The translations under genes were made by a program, and so were the position numbers. Shown piece after piece: positions 1 to 11,800 of a stretch of 64,000 nucleotides of DNA. Below the pieces are notes generated by a model that saw only the letters and a program-made list of their open reading frames with translations, ran no database searches and was not told where the DNA came from. The DNA is from Cynocephalus volans (taxonomy: Eukaryota > Chordata > Mammalia > Dermoptera > Cynocephalidae), in NCBI RefSeq assembly GCF_027409185.1, contig NC_084466.1:69174501-69238500 (forward strand), in the 5' to 3' direction. Position 1 is the stretch's first letter. Every line of letters begins with the position of its first letter.

Positions 1-850
1 TAGGCCTTACTGTGCCCCTGCCAGGCCCAGTTCCCTGGATGGAGCCAGAAGCCACAGCACAGCACTGTGGGACCTAGTCTTCTTTTCCATTACATCCTGC
101 CTCTCACAGTAGGATCCAGGACATCGCTAAGAATTTGTGATGTGTAGGAGCCTAAGATAAGCAGAAAACAAAACTATACCTTTCATTTGAGTAAAAACAC
201 AAAGTACTGCCTGTTGACCTCTTACTTAGACTGACAAAAAGCTGAGCAACAACTTGACTCAGATAAGGTGACCTCTTTTACCAAACAAAAACATGGTATC
301 TACTTGACAGGTGTATTTTTATAAACCAATAGAAAATAATAACTTTCTGAGAAACATGCCACAAGAGGGTTATGAATGGCATGTGTATACACAGGCATGG
401 GTTTTGTTGTACATTCTTTAATGATAGGGGATGCTGACAGCTTTTTAAAAACTATGATGTTGCCCAGATAAAGTAATATTGCCACCTGGTTGATTCGTTA
501 TGCAAGGGTTGGTTTTCATAGGAATTCAAAGAGACGAAGGAGTAGAAAAGGTGTTGGCAAACGTACAAAGAAGCTTAACAGCTTTCTCCATTTTTATTCT
601 TTCCTCTACCCCCAGCCTAAAGCATTGGCTGCTAATAACACTACAGCTTAAAAAGTCTTGCCATTTTTCTTTTTCTCTTTTCTTCTCTTTTCTTAAATTT
701 GATTTGAAATATCAAAGAAACAGCCTTCTTCCCTTTCTTCTAGATCTTAGGAATAGAATGGTTCCTCACTCTGCCTGTGAAGTTAAAAGTGTGCCAAATG
801 ACCCATGTAGCTGAGTCCCTTATCCAAGGTTGATCACCTCACTCGGACTG
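1..850. other. WDFY2 intron, nothing recognised
   Basis: AT-rich sequence with no exon, RNA gene or repeat that I can name. The short open frames here have no recognisable protein content. Confidence 0.5.
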
Positions 851-959
851 CCATAAATCAAGATTTTAAGTAGGTTGGTAGTGAACCTCCTAGGAACTGA
901 GATATTACTATTTTTCAGTTTTGGTAAAAGTAGCACTTGTAAATCTTTTTTTTAATTCA

Positions 960-2500
960 GATTTTACCAAATAATAGAAAAATGATCTCATTTGCGGAAG
1001 TTAACAACATAAACTGGAAATAATTTCAAAAAAGAAATATGTGAAACTTAGTTGAAGAAAATTATAAAAATTTACTAATATACATAAAAGAAGCCCTTTA
1101 AAGCCAATTCTTTCTAAATTTATAGATTTAATGCAATTCCAATAAAAATTCTTAGTGTGATTTTTCCTTTTTGTGATATAAAAAGATTATTATTATCATC
1201 TAGCTACATTTGATTAAAAAGAGAAATTAGGTTTGCTAATACAAATTTTATACCTTGTAGTAATTAAATCATTTTGGTTCTGGCACAGAAAGAGAGTAGC
1301 AGTCTATAAAGCAGAATTAGATAACCACAAAGCAGACACAATTATATGTAAGAATATAAAATGTGGTAAAGAAGACTTCACAAGTCAGTTGTGGATGGGA
1401 AAAGTTATTAAATAAATGGGCTGAGGCAGTTGTTTAGCTTGTAAGAAAAAGATCGATTTTTTTTTTTTTTTTGAGAGAAATTTATTTATTTATTGGCAGC
1501 TGGCCCATATGGGGATCTGAACCCTTAACCTTGGTGTTACCAGCACCACACTCTGCCAAGTAAGCTAACCAGCCAGTCCTAGAAAAAAGATCAATTTTAA
1601 TCCTCACCTCATGTCAAAATAAATTCTAGGAGTTTTAAGCAGCTTTGAATGTACAAAGTAAAGCTTTAAAATAGAAAAACTAGAAGTAAGTAGAGTAGAA
1701 TTTATAAACAATCTCTACAAAGAACAACACTGTAAGCTTAAAACAATGGAAATCACAAAGGAAAATGTCATTATATCTAACTACATAAAATTCAAAAACT
1801 TCTCAGCATTAAAAAGCTACTGAAATAGAATTAAAATAAAATAATAAATAGTTGCTTGAAATATGGCAGAGAAAGGATAAGATTTCTCAGTCTGTGACAA
1901 GCATATATATATAAGAAAAACACTAAAATCCTGTAGATGGTAGAAAAGTCACAGAGGAGGAAATACTAAGGGCTAGCAAATATTTTAAAGTGTTAAAATT
2001 TTTAAAACTTCTATCTTTTTATAAATAGAAGTAATTTTAGAATATACATGTTGGCTAGAATTGATTAAAATAGGCACTCTTGTACATGATGGAGGGGGCA
2101 TAAATTGGCATAAAGTATTTAGAAAAATATTAGTAACATTTATCTAGAGCTTTAGAATTATTTGTACCTTTACATCAATAATTCCATTTCTAGAAAGCCA
2201 TCCAATGAAAATAATGATAAAAACAGACAAAGATTATTTATAAGAGTATTCTTATTTTTGTAATAATAAAACGTTGGTGTCTGAGAAATGTAGCAGGGTC
2301 TAATGAGATAAAAATTTGTATAGCCTTCTAATGGTATATTGTGTAGCCATTAAAACTTAGGTTTTAAAAACTATTTATGACATTGAAAATGCTCATGTGA
2401 TAGTGATAATTAAGTTAAAAAGGAAGTCTACAAAACAGCATAAATAGTACTACTGTTTCAATTGTACGTGTTATATGTATATGGGGGAAAAACTTGAAAA
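960..2500 (+). mobile_element. Old L1 3' region, interrupted by a SINE
   Basis: The stretch near 1120-1160 matches the late ORF2 region of L1 (regular phrase on small changes such as agatttaatgcaattcc). The part from about 2100 to 2500 resembles the L1 3' end, including the 'attgtgtagccattaaaa' phrase. It is heavily decayed and carries many stops. Confidence 0.6.
1461..1580 (-). mobile_element. tRNA(Ile)-derived SINE (CYN-like), insertion 1
   Basis: On the - strand a tRNA(Ile)-like head (ggttagcttac...) runs to an A-rich tail. It is flanked by near-identical copies of agaaaaagatcgatttt (1443-1460 and 1581-1598), a target-site duplication, and sits inside older L1 sequence. Confidence 0.8.
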
Positions 2501-2579
2501 GCCAAATTCTAATTCTTCAATTAGAGTTGTTCAATATATTCCAGAAGACTTTTTAGAAAGGAAATTCCTCAATTCATTT

Positions 2580-2845
2580 TAGGAAAGGTAGCATTTATAT
2601 ATTTTACTTAACTCTCATAGAGTACATACCATGTGCCAAGCACTCCTTTAAATGGTTTCTTTACACGTATTAACTCAATTCTCATAACGGTCTTATGAGG
2701 CTGTACAGAGGAGGAAAGTGCAACACAGAGATCTTGAGGAACTCATCCAAGATGATTTAACTATCATTATATCTGGGATTTCAACCAGACATTTTGGCTC
2801 CAGTGCCTGAGCTCATAACCACTGTGCTTTACTATCTTTAAACCA
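2580..2845 (-). repeat. MIR SINE fossil
   Basis: The + strand reads as a reverse-complement MIR: accatgtgccaagcac, a later tatgaggctgtacag, and an end resembling the tRNA part (gagctcataaccactgtgc). Confidence 0.75.
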
Positions 2846-2879
2846 AAACCCAATGAAAATAGCACCAAAATGGAAAACC

Positions 2880-3960
2880 ATAGACCAATAGTACTTTAAA
2901 AAATATTTTCATATGTAAAAATTCTTATAAAATATTAGCATATCAAATTCAGTAAGGTGTTAAAGTAAGAATACACCATAACGTTAGATTTTTATAGGAA
3001 TTCAAGAATGAGTCAATATTAGGAAATTTAAAATAATCAATTATTTTATAAATTGAAGGGTTTTTTTTTAAAGAGTTTATTTAAATATAACAAAAACATT
3101 TAGTTAAATTTAGCATCTACTCTTAATAAAAACTCTATATAAGACTAAAGTAGAGGTAATTACCTAAACTTGGTCAAGGTTGTTTGCCAAAACCAAGAAC
3201 AAATACCATGTTAAATTCTGTGATAGCATACTAAAACTTAAATATATGTATATACCAAAACCGAAAGCTATTTTTAGTATGTATGAACAGTAACTCATTA
3301 GAAATTGAAATGGAAAAAAAATCCCATTCAAACTAATAAGGAAAGATTATATTTAAAGACCTGGTAGACTGGTACAAAGTTACAGTTAGATAGGAAGAAT
3401 AAGTTTTGGTGCCATAGGGTAACAATAGCTAATAATATTGCATTTTATAATTCAAGATAGCCAGAAAAGAGGATCTTGAATGTTAAAACCACAGAGAAGT
3501 GATAAATGTTTAGGGGATAGATATGCTAACTATTCTGACTGGACCATTATACAATATGTGCGTGTATTGAAACAGCAAACTGTAACCTGTACTGCTGGAG
3601 ATATATTAAGACACAATACATTTAATGTAATATTTTTAATAAGGAAAACTGGAAATAATATAAACATTTATAAATAAAAGGACATTACAGTACATTGTAT
3701 GCAGTCATTAAAAGAAGTGATGAGTGAGATTGATGAGTATGTACTCATGGAATGATACGCATGATTTGCTAAAAGAAAAAAAGCATTTCCAAGTAGTTTT
3801 AACATTTTTTTATCATATATGTCATTACAATAACACTTTCTATAATGCTTATCTCTGAAAAATGTTATCACAAAGGACTTTTTAATGTTTATCCTTACAT
3901 GTCTTAGAATAGCATATTGTTTCTATGATCAAAAAGGAAAAACTGAAAACTGACAATATC
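2880..3960 (+). mobile_element. L1 fragments
   Basis: 2880-3190 matches decayed ORF2 (aaatttagcatctactc phrase). 3345-3590 matches the L1 3' end: gaagaataagttttggtg, then agaggatcttgaatgtt. 3600-3960 looks like an older L1 3' UTR. All are 5'-truncated and dead. Confidence 0.65.
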
Positions 3961-4421
3961 TCCTAAATTTTCTCTATGATTATGGGTTTCTTATAGGGGA
4001 AAAAAATGAACGAAAAATTAGGTTTACCAATGCGGTGAACTGGTAATTTTATTTTTTATGTATATATTAAATCCTAGAAGCAAACTTACATCAAATTGTT
4101 TTACTTTGTTCCAAAAGGAATTGATGTATCTTTTGACCAAACTAGAGAACCATTTCAGTATGTTCAGAGTAATATGAACCATGTGAACTCAGTAAACACT
4201 TGTCCAAATAACAGTTGTCTTTAATAAATTTATTTTTTGTATGTGTGTAAAGATATTTGGGGCCTTCTCAAATGTGTGGCTCAGGGTGGACCTTTAATCC
4301 CAGTCCTTTTTGCCTGCGATTAACGGTTGATAGTGAATTGCTGCTTAGGCATGTGGCAATTTTTCTTAACACTATAAGCTCCTTATGGGCAAGCTACTTT
4401 ACTTCTTTAAAAATCAGTCTG

Positions 4422-4524
4422 GGGGCTTACTGGTTAGCTCAGTTGGTTAGAGCGTGGTTCTGTTAACAACCAAGGTCCAGGGTTCAATCCCTGTACCAGC
4501 CTGCCAACAAAAAAACAAACAAAT
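4422..4524 (+). mobile_element. tRNA(Ile)-derived SINE (CYN-like), insertion 2
   Basis: The pol III A box TTAGCTCAGTTGG (4434-4446) and B box GGTTCAATCCC (4481-4491) are intact, followed by an A-rich tail with aaac units. A perfect 13-bp target-site duplication, aaaaatcagtctg, flanks it (4409-4421 and 4525-4537). The body is one tRNA-length unit with no tRNA-unrelated region. Confidence 0.88.
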
Positions 4525-5264
4525 AAAAATCAGTCTGCTTTGTTTAATTGTGAGTCTAACTCTTCAGAAATGAGAAATGAATATAATGCCACTCCTTGAA
4601 AGAATAATGAAATGAATTTAAAAAGTGACAAGTTGAATTAATGTTATTACTGAGAAAATCATAGTGAAAAATCCGTTTGTAGATAAGCTTCTTAAAGGGG
4701 GCTGGGATAGGAAAGTGAATAACCAAAGGGACTTTGTTGCCTTTTATATTCTCTCACATCACGTCCCACTTTACCGTTTCAGTAAAATGATTATTTTCTT
4801 CTAAAAAATTACACAAACTGTAAGACCTCAGTAAACACCCATATAGCAAGTAAGGAGTTTATGTGTCTGTTCTCCCACTCCCACTTTTTTAAATCATCAA
4901 AGAGAAATTCTGGATGCTTCCAAATGTTTTGAAAAGATTCATTGTTCTGTTTTTAAGCTCAGAGAAGGCATCAATTTATTATACTTTGCAGCTTTCCTTA
5001 TGTTTGACAACTTACTTTGTAAGATTGTGTGGATATTTTGCATTTGAAAGAAGGTAAGGGACTTAAAACCTGGCTGGGGGACTCATAAACATTTGATTGG
5101 CTTCCACATATAGGTCACTGTGTACCTAGATGTTAGGTGAAATCACACATACCTTTTATGTGTCCGCACAAAGAGTATATACAATGTGCTATACAGAATC
5201 TGATTTTTTTCCAGTAAATTTGACATACAAATAAGCTCATCAGATTGGGAAGTGCCTTCCACAT

Positions 5265-5395
5265 ATCTGACCAATATTTATTGATTACCTATTGGGCCGA
5301 GGCACTGTGCCAAGTGCCCTAGGGATACAGAGAACAAGTAAGATGCAGCCTCGAGAAGCTTGTAATAAGTAAGGGGAAATAAATTGCTGATGTTA
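5265..5395 (-). repeat. L2 3' end fragment
   Basis: The phrase tatttattgattacctat with ggcactgtgccaagtgcc and gggatacagagaacaag is the reverse complement of the L2 3' end. Confidence 0.7.
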
Positions 5396-5796
5396 GAAAC
5401 AGAATCTTTAAAATATCTGATTTATTTCTCTAGTAGAGAATTGCCATTTAATTGCTCACTGGCCAGAGCCTTGCAAATTTTCAGCTGTGACACCCTTGAG
5501 ATTAAAGTATTTTGAATCTGCTTTATCAACACTCTGAACTTGATCTGGTTTTCTTCTTACACATACACAAAAAAAGTTAATTTAAGAGATATAAGGTAAG
5601 AATTATGGTAATCATGTTCGATCATAATTATGATTGTTCCTTTTAAAGAGGTACAGAAATGCTGAGTTGATCGGCAAAATACTAACATGAGATGTAATTG
5701 TGGTGATAATTTGCTTTATACAATCTGGTTTTACCAAAACATAGTTATTCACTTAAAGAATTTCCTTTTGCTTAAAATTTTTCTTTTCTTTTTCAG

Positions 5797-5851
5797 GAGT
5801 TTATTTTGTCAGAAGATTATAACAAGATGACTCCTGTGAAAAACTATCAAG
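5797..5851 (+). CDS. WDFY2: WDFY2 exon (human exon 4)
   Basis: The exon encodes [18 protein letters not shown] plus the first base of the next codon. The acceptor is a good pyrimidine tract ending in ttcag and the donor is gtaggg. It covers the end of the second WD blade. This is the first exon seen in the window: I found no match in 1-5796 for the preceding part of the protein. Confidence 0.95.
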
Positions 5852-8800
5852 GTAGGGAGTGAAAGGAGTGTTTTCATTACCCATTACCATTACCCATACA
5901 AAGACTTTTGATCACTGAAAACCAGTGATGGTTTTAACTATCACAAGAGAATATTTACAATAGTCAGGGGAACAAAACAGAGCCATCCTTTCAGGTGAAT
6001 ATTATACCAGTTTTTGAATTAAGGAGCTGAGGCCCAAAGAGTTTGGGTGACTTGCCTGTGATTCTCTGGCTGATCAAGTACAAAGCCATATCAGGTCAGT
6101 GTGACTCCCAGGCCCACAGCCTATGTCTTCCTATTATACCACACAGTGCAGCAGGCTTGGAAAGTGAAGCCAGTGTAAAAGTTTACATGGGACTCATTTT
6201 GTATTTGGTTAATTTTTTTAAAATGCTCAGAGTATTTGTATTGTCCACAGGCAAGAATTATGCTTTTATGTCTTTAACGTTGGCAGAATTTTATAGGCCA
6301 TCTTCATAGTATAGATCAGAAGCAATTTTTGTAAGGGATTTCTTTTTCCAGACCAACAGTGTCATAGAATCAGAACATTGTAAGTGGAACTTTTAACACT
6401 TAGAGGTCATTTCATCCAGATCTCAGACCTCATTCATTCTGTGTGATCATCCCTCTTTTCCTTTAATACCTGCAGAGACAGAGCAATACATTCTGATTGG
6501 GGAAAATTCTAAGCAATAAGTTCTTCATTTTAACATTTGGAGCTAAGATTCATTTCCCTATAGTAGTATTCTTTAATTTTTTCACACATCACTCATCAAA
6601 TATTCATTGAGTACCTACTATGTTCTAATAACTGAAGATTTTGATAGTGAATATAAGCAGTTTATAACCACATGGAGGATGAAGACAAATAAATAGACCA
6701 TTAAAATACTGTTTGATATGTGCTAGAATGTTCCCCAATGGTCTTTGCTTAGCCTGCTAGAGCTACAAAAACTGAGCAGAATCTCTCTTACACATCACAG
6801 CGTTTTGATTATTTTAAAACAGCAATGAAATTTCTCAATGCTGTCCTTCCCTCTCTTCCTTCAGTCTTCATTTTTCACTTCTCTTTTCCAGCCTAAAGAT
6901 TTTACATCTCCAACTGCTGCTTTACATAACCTGAGCATTTATTCTTTAAACAATTTTTAAAATTGTTTTGGCCACAGATTTTGGATATCATACTAGAACC
7001 TTTAGAACTGTTTAAAAGTATGACACATTGTGGTAGTTAGCTTCTAAGATTATTCCTAATGATCAGCACCTCCTGGTCTCCCCGCTCCTCTCCTAGAGTG
7101 GAAGTTAATTGTTCTTAGGCTGTATCTCCTCTATTTTTGAAGCTGTTTCTTGTTTTTATTTTTATTTTTGTTTTTAGTCTAAATACTGTACTTCACATTC
7201 AGTTTTTCATCATTTTATTTAATTTAGCCCATCACCTCAGCTTATTAAGAAAGCTGGAGTGGCTTTATTAATATCAAAATATATTTCAGAGCAAAGAATA
7301 TTACCATGGATAAAGAAGATTGTTTCATGATGATAAAGGTCTAATCCATCAGAAGGCCGTAGCAATCCTAAATGTTTATGCACTTAATAACATAGTTTTG
7401 AAATATGTGAAGCAAAACCTTATGAAACTTTAGGAAGAAATAGACACATCTTTAATTATAGTTAGAAATTTTAATACTCAGTAATCGATTGAACATATCA
7501 ATAATTTAAAAAACAAGTAAGCAGAAAATCAAAGTCTAAAAGACTTGAACAACACAGTTAATGAACTTGCTCTAATTGATATCTGTAGAACAGTCATCCA
7601 GCTAACACAGAATATACATTATTTTTAGATGCACACAGAATATTTACCAAGACAGATCATATTCTAGGCCATAAATCAAGTTTCAATAAATTTGGAGGGA
7701 TTCAAGTCATGCAAGGTATATTTTCTGATCAAAATGGAATTAAAGTAGGAATCAATAACAGAAAGATCTCTGAAAAATCCCCAAATATTTTAAAGCTAAA
7801 TAATGTACTTCTAAATAATCCAAGGGTCAAAGAAGAAATCAAAAGAGAAATCAGAAAGTATTTTGAACGGAATAAAAATGAAAACAATATATCAAGATTT
7901 ATGGGATGCTGTTAAAGCAGTACGTAAGGGGAAGTTTAAAGCACTAATCACCTGTTTTAGAAAAGAGGAAATGTCTCAAATTGATGACCTTGGCTTCTAC
8001 CTTAAAAGTCCAGAGAGAAAAGACCAAATATAACCTAAGCTAGGCAGAAGAAAGGAAAGATAATAGCAGGTGTTTATAAAAGAGAAAACAGAGAATAGAG
8101 AAAAATCAATGAAACCAAAAGCTGGGGATTTTTTAAATCAACAAAAGTGATAAACCTGTAACCAGATTTATCAGGGAAAAAAAATAGAGAAGGCACAAAT
8201 GACCAATATCAGGAATAAGCAAAGTGACATCATTACAGAGTCTAGGTATATTTAAAGGATAATAAGGAATATTATGAACAACTTTATACTAATAAATTTG
8301 TTAAGTGAAATGAACAATTCTTTTTGAAAGACACAAACTGTGAAAGTCACTCAAGGAGAGTTAGGTAATCCTACTAGTTCTACATATATGAAAGAAATTG
8401 AATTTATTGTTACAACCTTTCCACAAAGAAAGCTCCAGGTCCGGATGTCTCACTGATGCATTTTATAAAACATTCAAGGAAGAGACAATACCAACTCTGC
8501 ACAAGCCCTTACAGAAATTGAAGAAACGAAAAACTTTCCAACCCATTCTATGAAATCTGAATAACTTTATACTCTCATTGTCTCACACAAACACACATTC
8601 ACACACTTTGGCATAAGGGATATTTCGTTCTCTTTTTTATGGCGCTTGGGAATAATTCTGTCCTTTCCAAGCATTTGGTTTCTGACAGATACCTGTTCAA
8701 CTAGAACTTTAAGTTTATAACACTGACTCCATCAAAAGAACAGTGTGCTTTACTCTTTTGTAAATGCACATAAACTGACCACGGTGACTGTTTTATATGA

Positions 8801-11800
8801 ATGTTGTTCTCAATGTGTTTTGTGGTGGCACTGGATCTGGTGTTCTCTAGTGTGGCAGCCCTAGCATATCTGAGGGATGTAGCCCAGGCCCTTTGCTAAT
8901 GGGAGGCTCTGTGGAGGTAGTCCTAATGCTTGGTGTAAGTAGGGTCGGGGGGAGCACTGGGAAGAGATGGATAGTTTTTAAAAATCATATAAAAACTCAG
9001 ACATGCTTTCCTACAGGGGCATATCCCTAGTTCTGATGAGAAACACTGTTATACCCTGTCTTTATTTTATTTATTTTTTTAAAGTAGTATTTTATTTACT
9101 TTTTTTTAAATTTTATTTTACTTCTCAGTACACATTATAGTTGATTTTCATGCCCCTTTACCTGTTCCTCTCTGCCCCCCTCTCCCTGCCACATCATATC
9201 TGTTCACTTGACTTAAAAAGTTCAAGGAATTTTTGCGATTGTTGTGTCTTCTTTCCCACCCCCTTGTTAGTGTGTTTATTTATTTATTTATTTATTTTTA
9301 GCTCCCACAAATAAGTGAGAACATGTGTATACCCTGTCTTTAAAATGGTTGTACTGTTCAGCTTATTCTGGGGTGGGGGATGAGAATGATACATCTCTGC
9401 GGACCATGCTTTTCCAGCCTCCTTAGGATGCTTTACAGGTGGTTTTCTTGTCTCTTGATTTTCAGCGCATCAGAGCAGAGTGACGATGATCCTCTTTGTC
9501 CTGGAGCTGGAGTGGGTGCTGAGCACGGGACAGGACAAGCAATTTTCTTGGCACTGCTCTGAGAGTGGGCAGCGTCTGGGAGGTTATCGCATCAGTGCTG
9601 TGGCCTCGGGCCTGCAGTATCCTTTGCTGGACAAAATCCCTTGATGGGAACTTAGCTGTTGACCTCTTTGATTCATGAAAATTTGGGGTATGTGCAATTT
9701 GAAATTTTTTGTTTTGTTGTTTGCTGCTGAGTTGCCCTGTGTCCCTGTGTGATTAAGATGCTCATAGACTTTCTTAAGGCACGAGTCATCAGGGGTCCCC
9801 ATGTAAGTGTAGTTAAATGAGGTGGCTTCACTTACTGAGCAGGTTGTGGGTCTACTATGACACAAGTTCTGATTCTAAACTGGACCCAGTCCAGATTTTT
9901 GAGCCTCAGCCTTCAGAAAGAATTATGGTACATGAAATGAAACCATCACCAAAATACAATCTTTGGTTTTTGTACAGATGTAATTTGTACATAGATATTA
10001 AGGTTGTGAACACTCCCATTGGTGCCTAGGAAAAGAACCACAGAAATCCTTTTGATTTTAAAAATATTTACTGAGAGGCTCCCATACCAGGACCAGAGTA
10101 GGTTAGCTGGTTTCTACAAACTGTTCCAGACATGAGACTTGTCCAGGATATGTAGATGATATTCTTGTCTCCCAAGTTGACAGAGTCCATGTACTCAGGG
10201 TGAATCCCTGCCAGTGCTGGGTAATTGTCACATCTGGCTGACTGGGCTCCAGCAAGCACAGTGCTTACTAGTGTATAGATGCGTGGGTACCATTGAAGGA
10301 GTAAAGAGCCCTGGGATTTAGTTAAAAAGCATAGAATCTCTCCACTTTCTGACAAATGAGGAAGTAGGTGGAAACAGATCACTTGACAGCAAAACCAGGA
10401 GTAAGTCCTGCTTTCTAATTTCATCTCCATATTTATAAAATGCCTTTTCAGTGATTCTCAACCATATGACAAGTTATGTTGCTGTTTCTTTGCAGACATG
10501 TAGCAGTAGGTACATTTTTGTGTTTATATAGGCTAATGTCACTCTTATTTTTCTTGCTGGAAGGGCAAGATGAAGAAACTAAGAATGACCATTGTGGAAG
10601 GTTGTAAAATTGGCAAGTTACCAAGAAGACCAGAAGCAAGGATGATAAGGAATGGAAAGAATGGCTTACCTTTGGGAGGGTAGTACCACCTGTTAAAAAA
10701 AGAAACACCAAACTTTATTTTCTCAAAGCCAGTTCAGATGAGCATAATGCCTGAATTGAAATACATGAGCTGTCTTGCCAACAGATTGATGATTTTCTTA
10801 TAGTGTTAGAGCTGGAAAGGCCCTCAGTTCAACCCCTCTGTCTTAGTCCATTTAGGCTGCTATAACAAATCACCATAAACTGGGTGGCTTATAAACAATA
10901 GAAATTAATTTCTCATGGTTGTAGAGGCTGAGAAGTCTAAGATCAAGGTGTCACCTTCTGTACCTTGTCTGGTGAGCGTCCGCTTCCTGGTTCATAGACG
11001 TCCGTCTTCTCAATGTGTCCTCACATGGTAGAAGGGGCAGGGGAGCTCTCTAAGGTCTCTTTTATTAGGGCATTAACCCCATTCCTCCCACAGGCTTCAT
11101 CTCCAAATATCATCACATTGGGAATTAGATTTCAACATACAAATTGTGGGTGGACATAAACATTGTCTTCACACACACACAAATGGTAACGATGGGTGGT
11201 GATGGATGTGTTAATTAATTTGTGGTAATCATTGCACAGTGAATACATATATCAAATCCTTATGTTATACCCTTGAATATATATACGATTTTTATTTATC
11301 CATTAAATGTTATTTTAAAAGTTCAGTCTATAGCACTGTCATTTTACAAATGAGCCATCTGAAGCCCAGAAAGAATTTCATGCCTTATCCGAGGCACCCA
11401 GCTAGTGAGTAGGAAAATCACCACCAGAACCCAAGTATTCTGCCCTGGGGTCCTGTTTTTTTCCCTTTATACTGTATTGCCCCTTTGAGAACACAACTGA
11501 TGGCATCAATATAATTTGTTCTTTGTTCTTTTGCTGGCTTCAGTATCACTGGCCAAGCCTAGTGATATATCTTCTGTGTCACTTAGCCAAGCCAAGGAAT
11601 GTGGGAAAAAAAATTCAGATCTTGCCCTCAAGAAGTTAGCTTTTTAAATTATCTGAAAATGAAAAACAAAAAATACACAGATTAAACTTGCCCCAACTGT
11701 GGTAGTCTTTGGTGTAGGATTATAGCCATTAGTTCTTCTCTTTGGGCCTCTCCAAAAGTCATCCTCATTTTTTGACTTTCTTTTGGCCATACCATGTAGT

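Noticed and set aside
4422..4524. tRNA gene call for the tRNA(Ile)-like sequences (also 35299-35379)
   Set aside because: The acceptor-stem region is extended, the anticodon loop is altered (gttaacaac, gctaacacc), and four of the seven copies have flanking duplications with A-rich tails. They are SINEs, not tRNA genes.
7709..7915. 68-codon frame as a host gene
   Set aside because: Its protein is clearly L1 ORF2, broken by stops on both sides.
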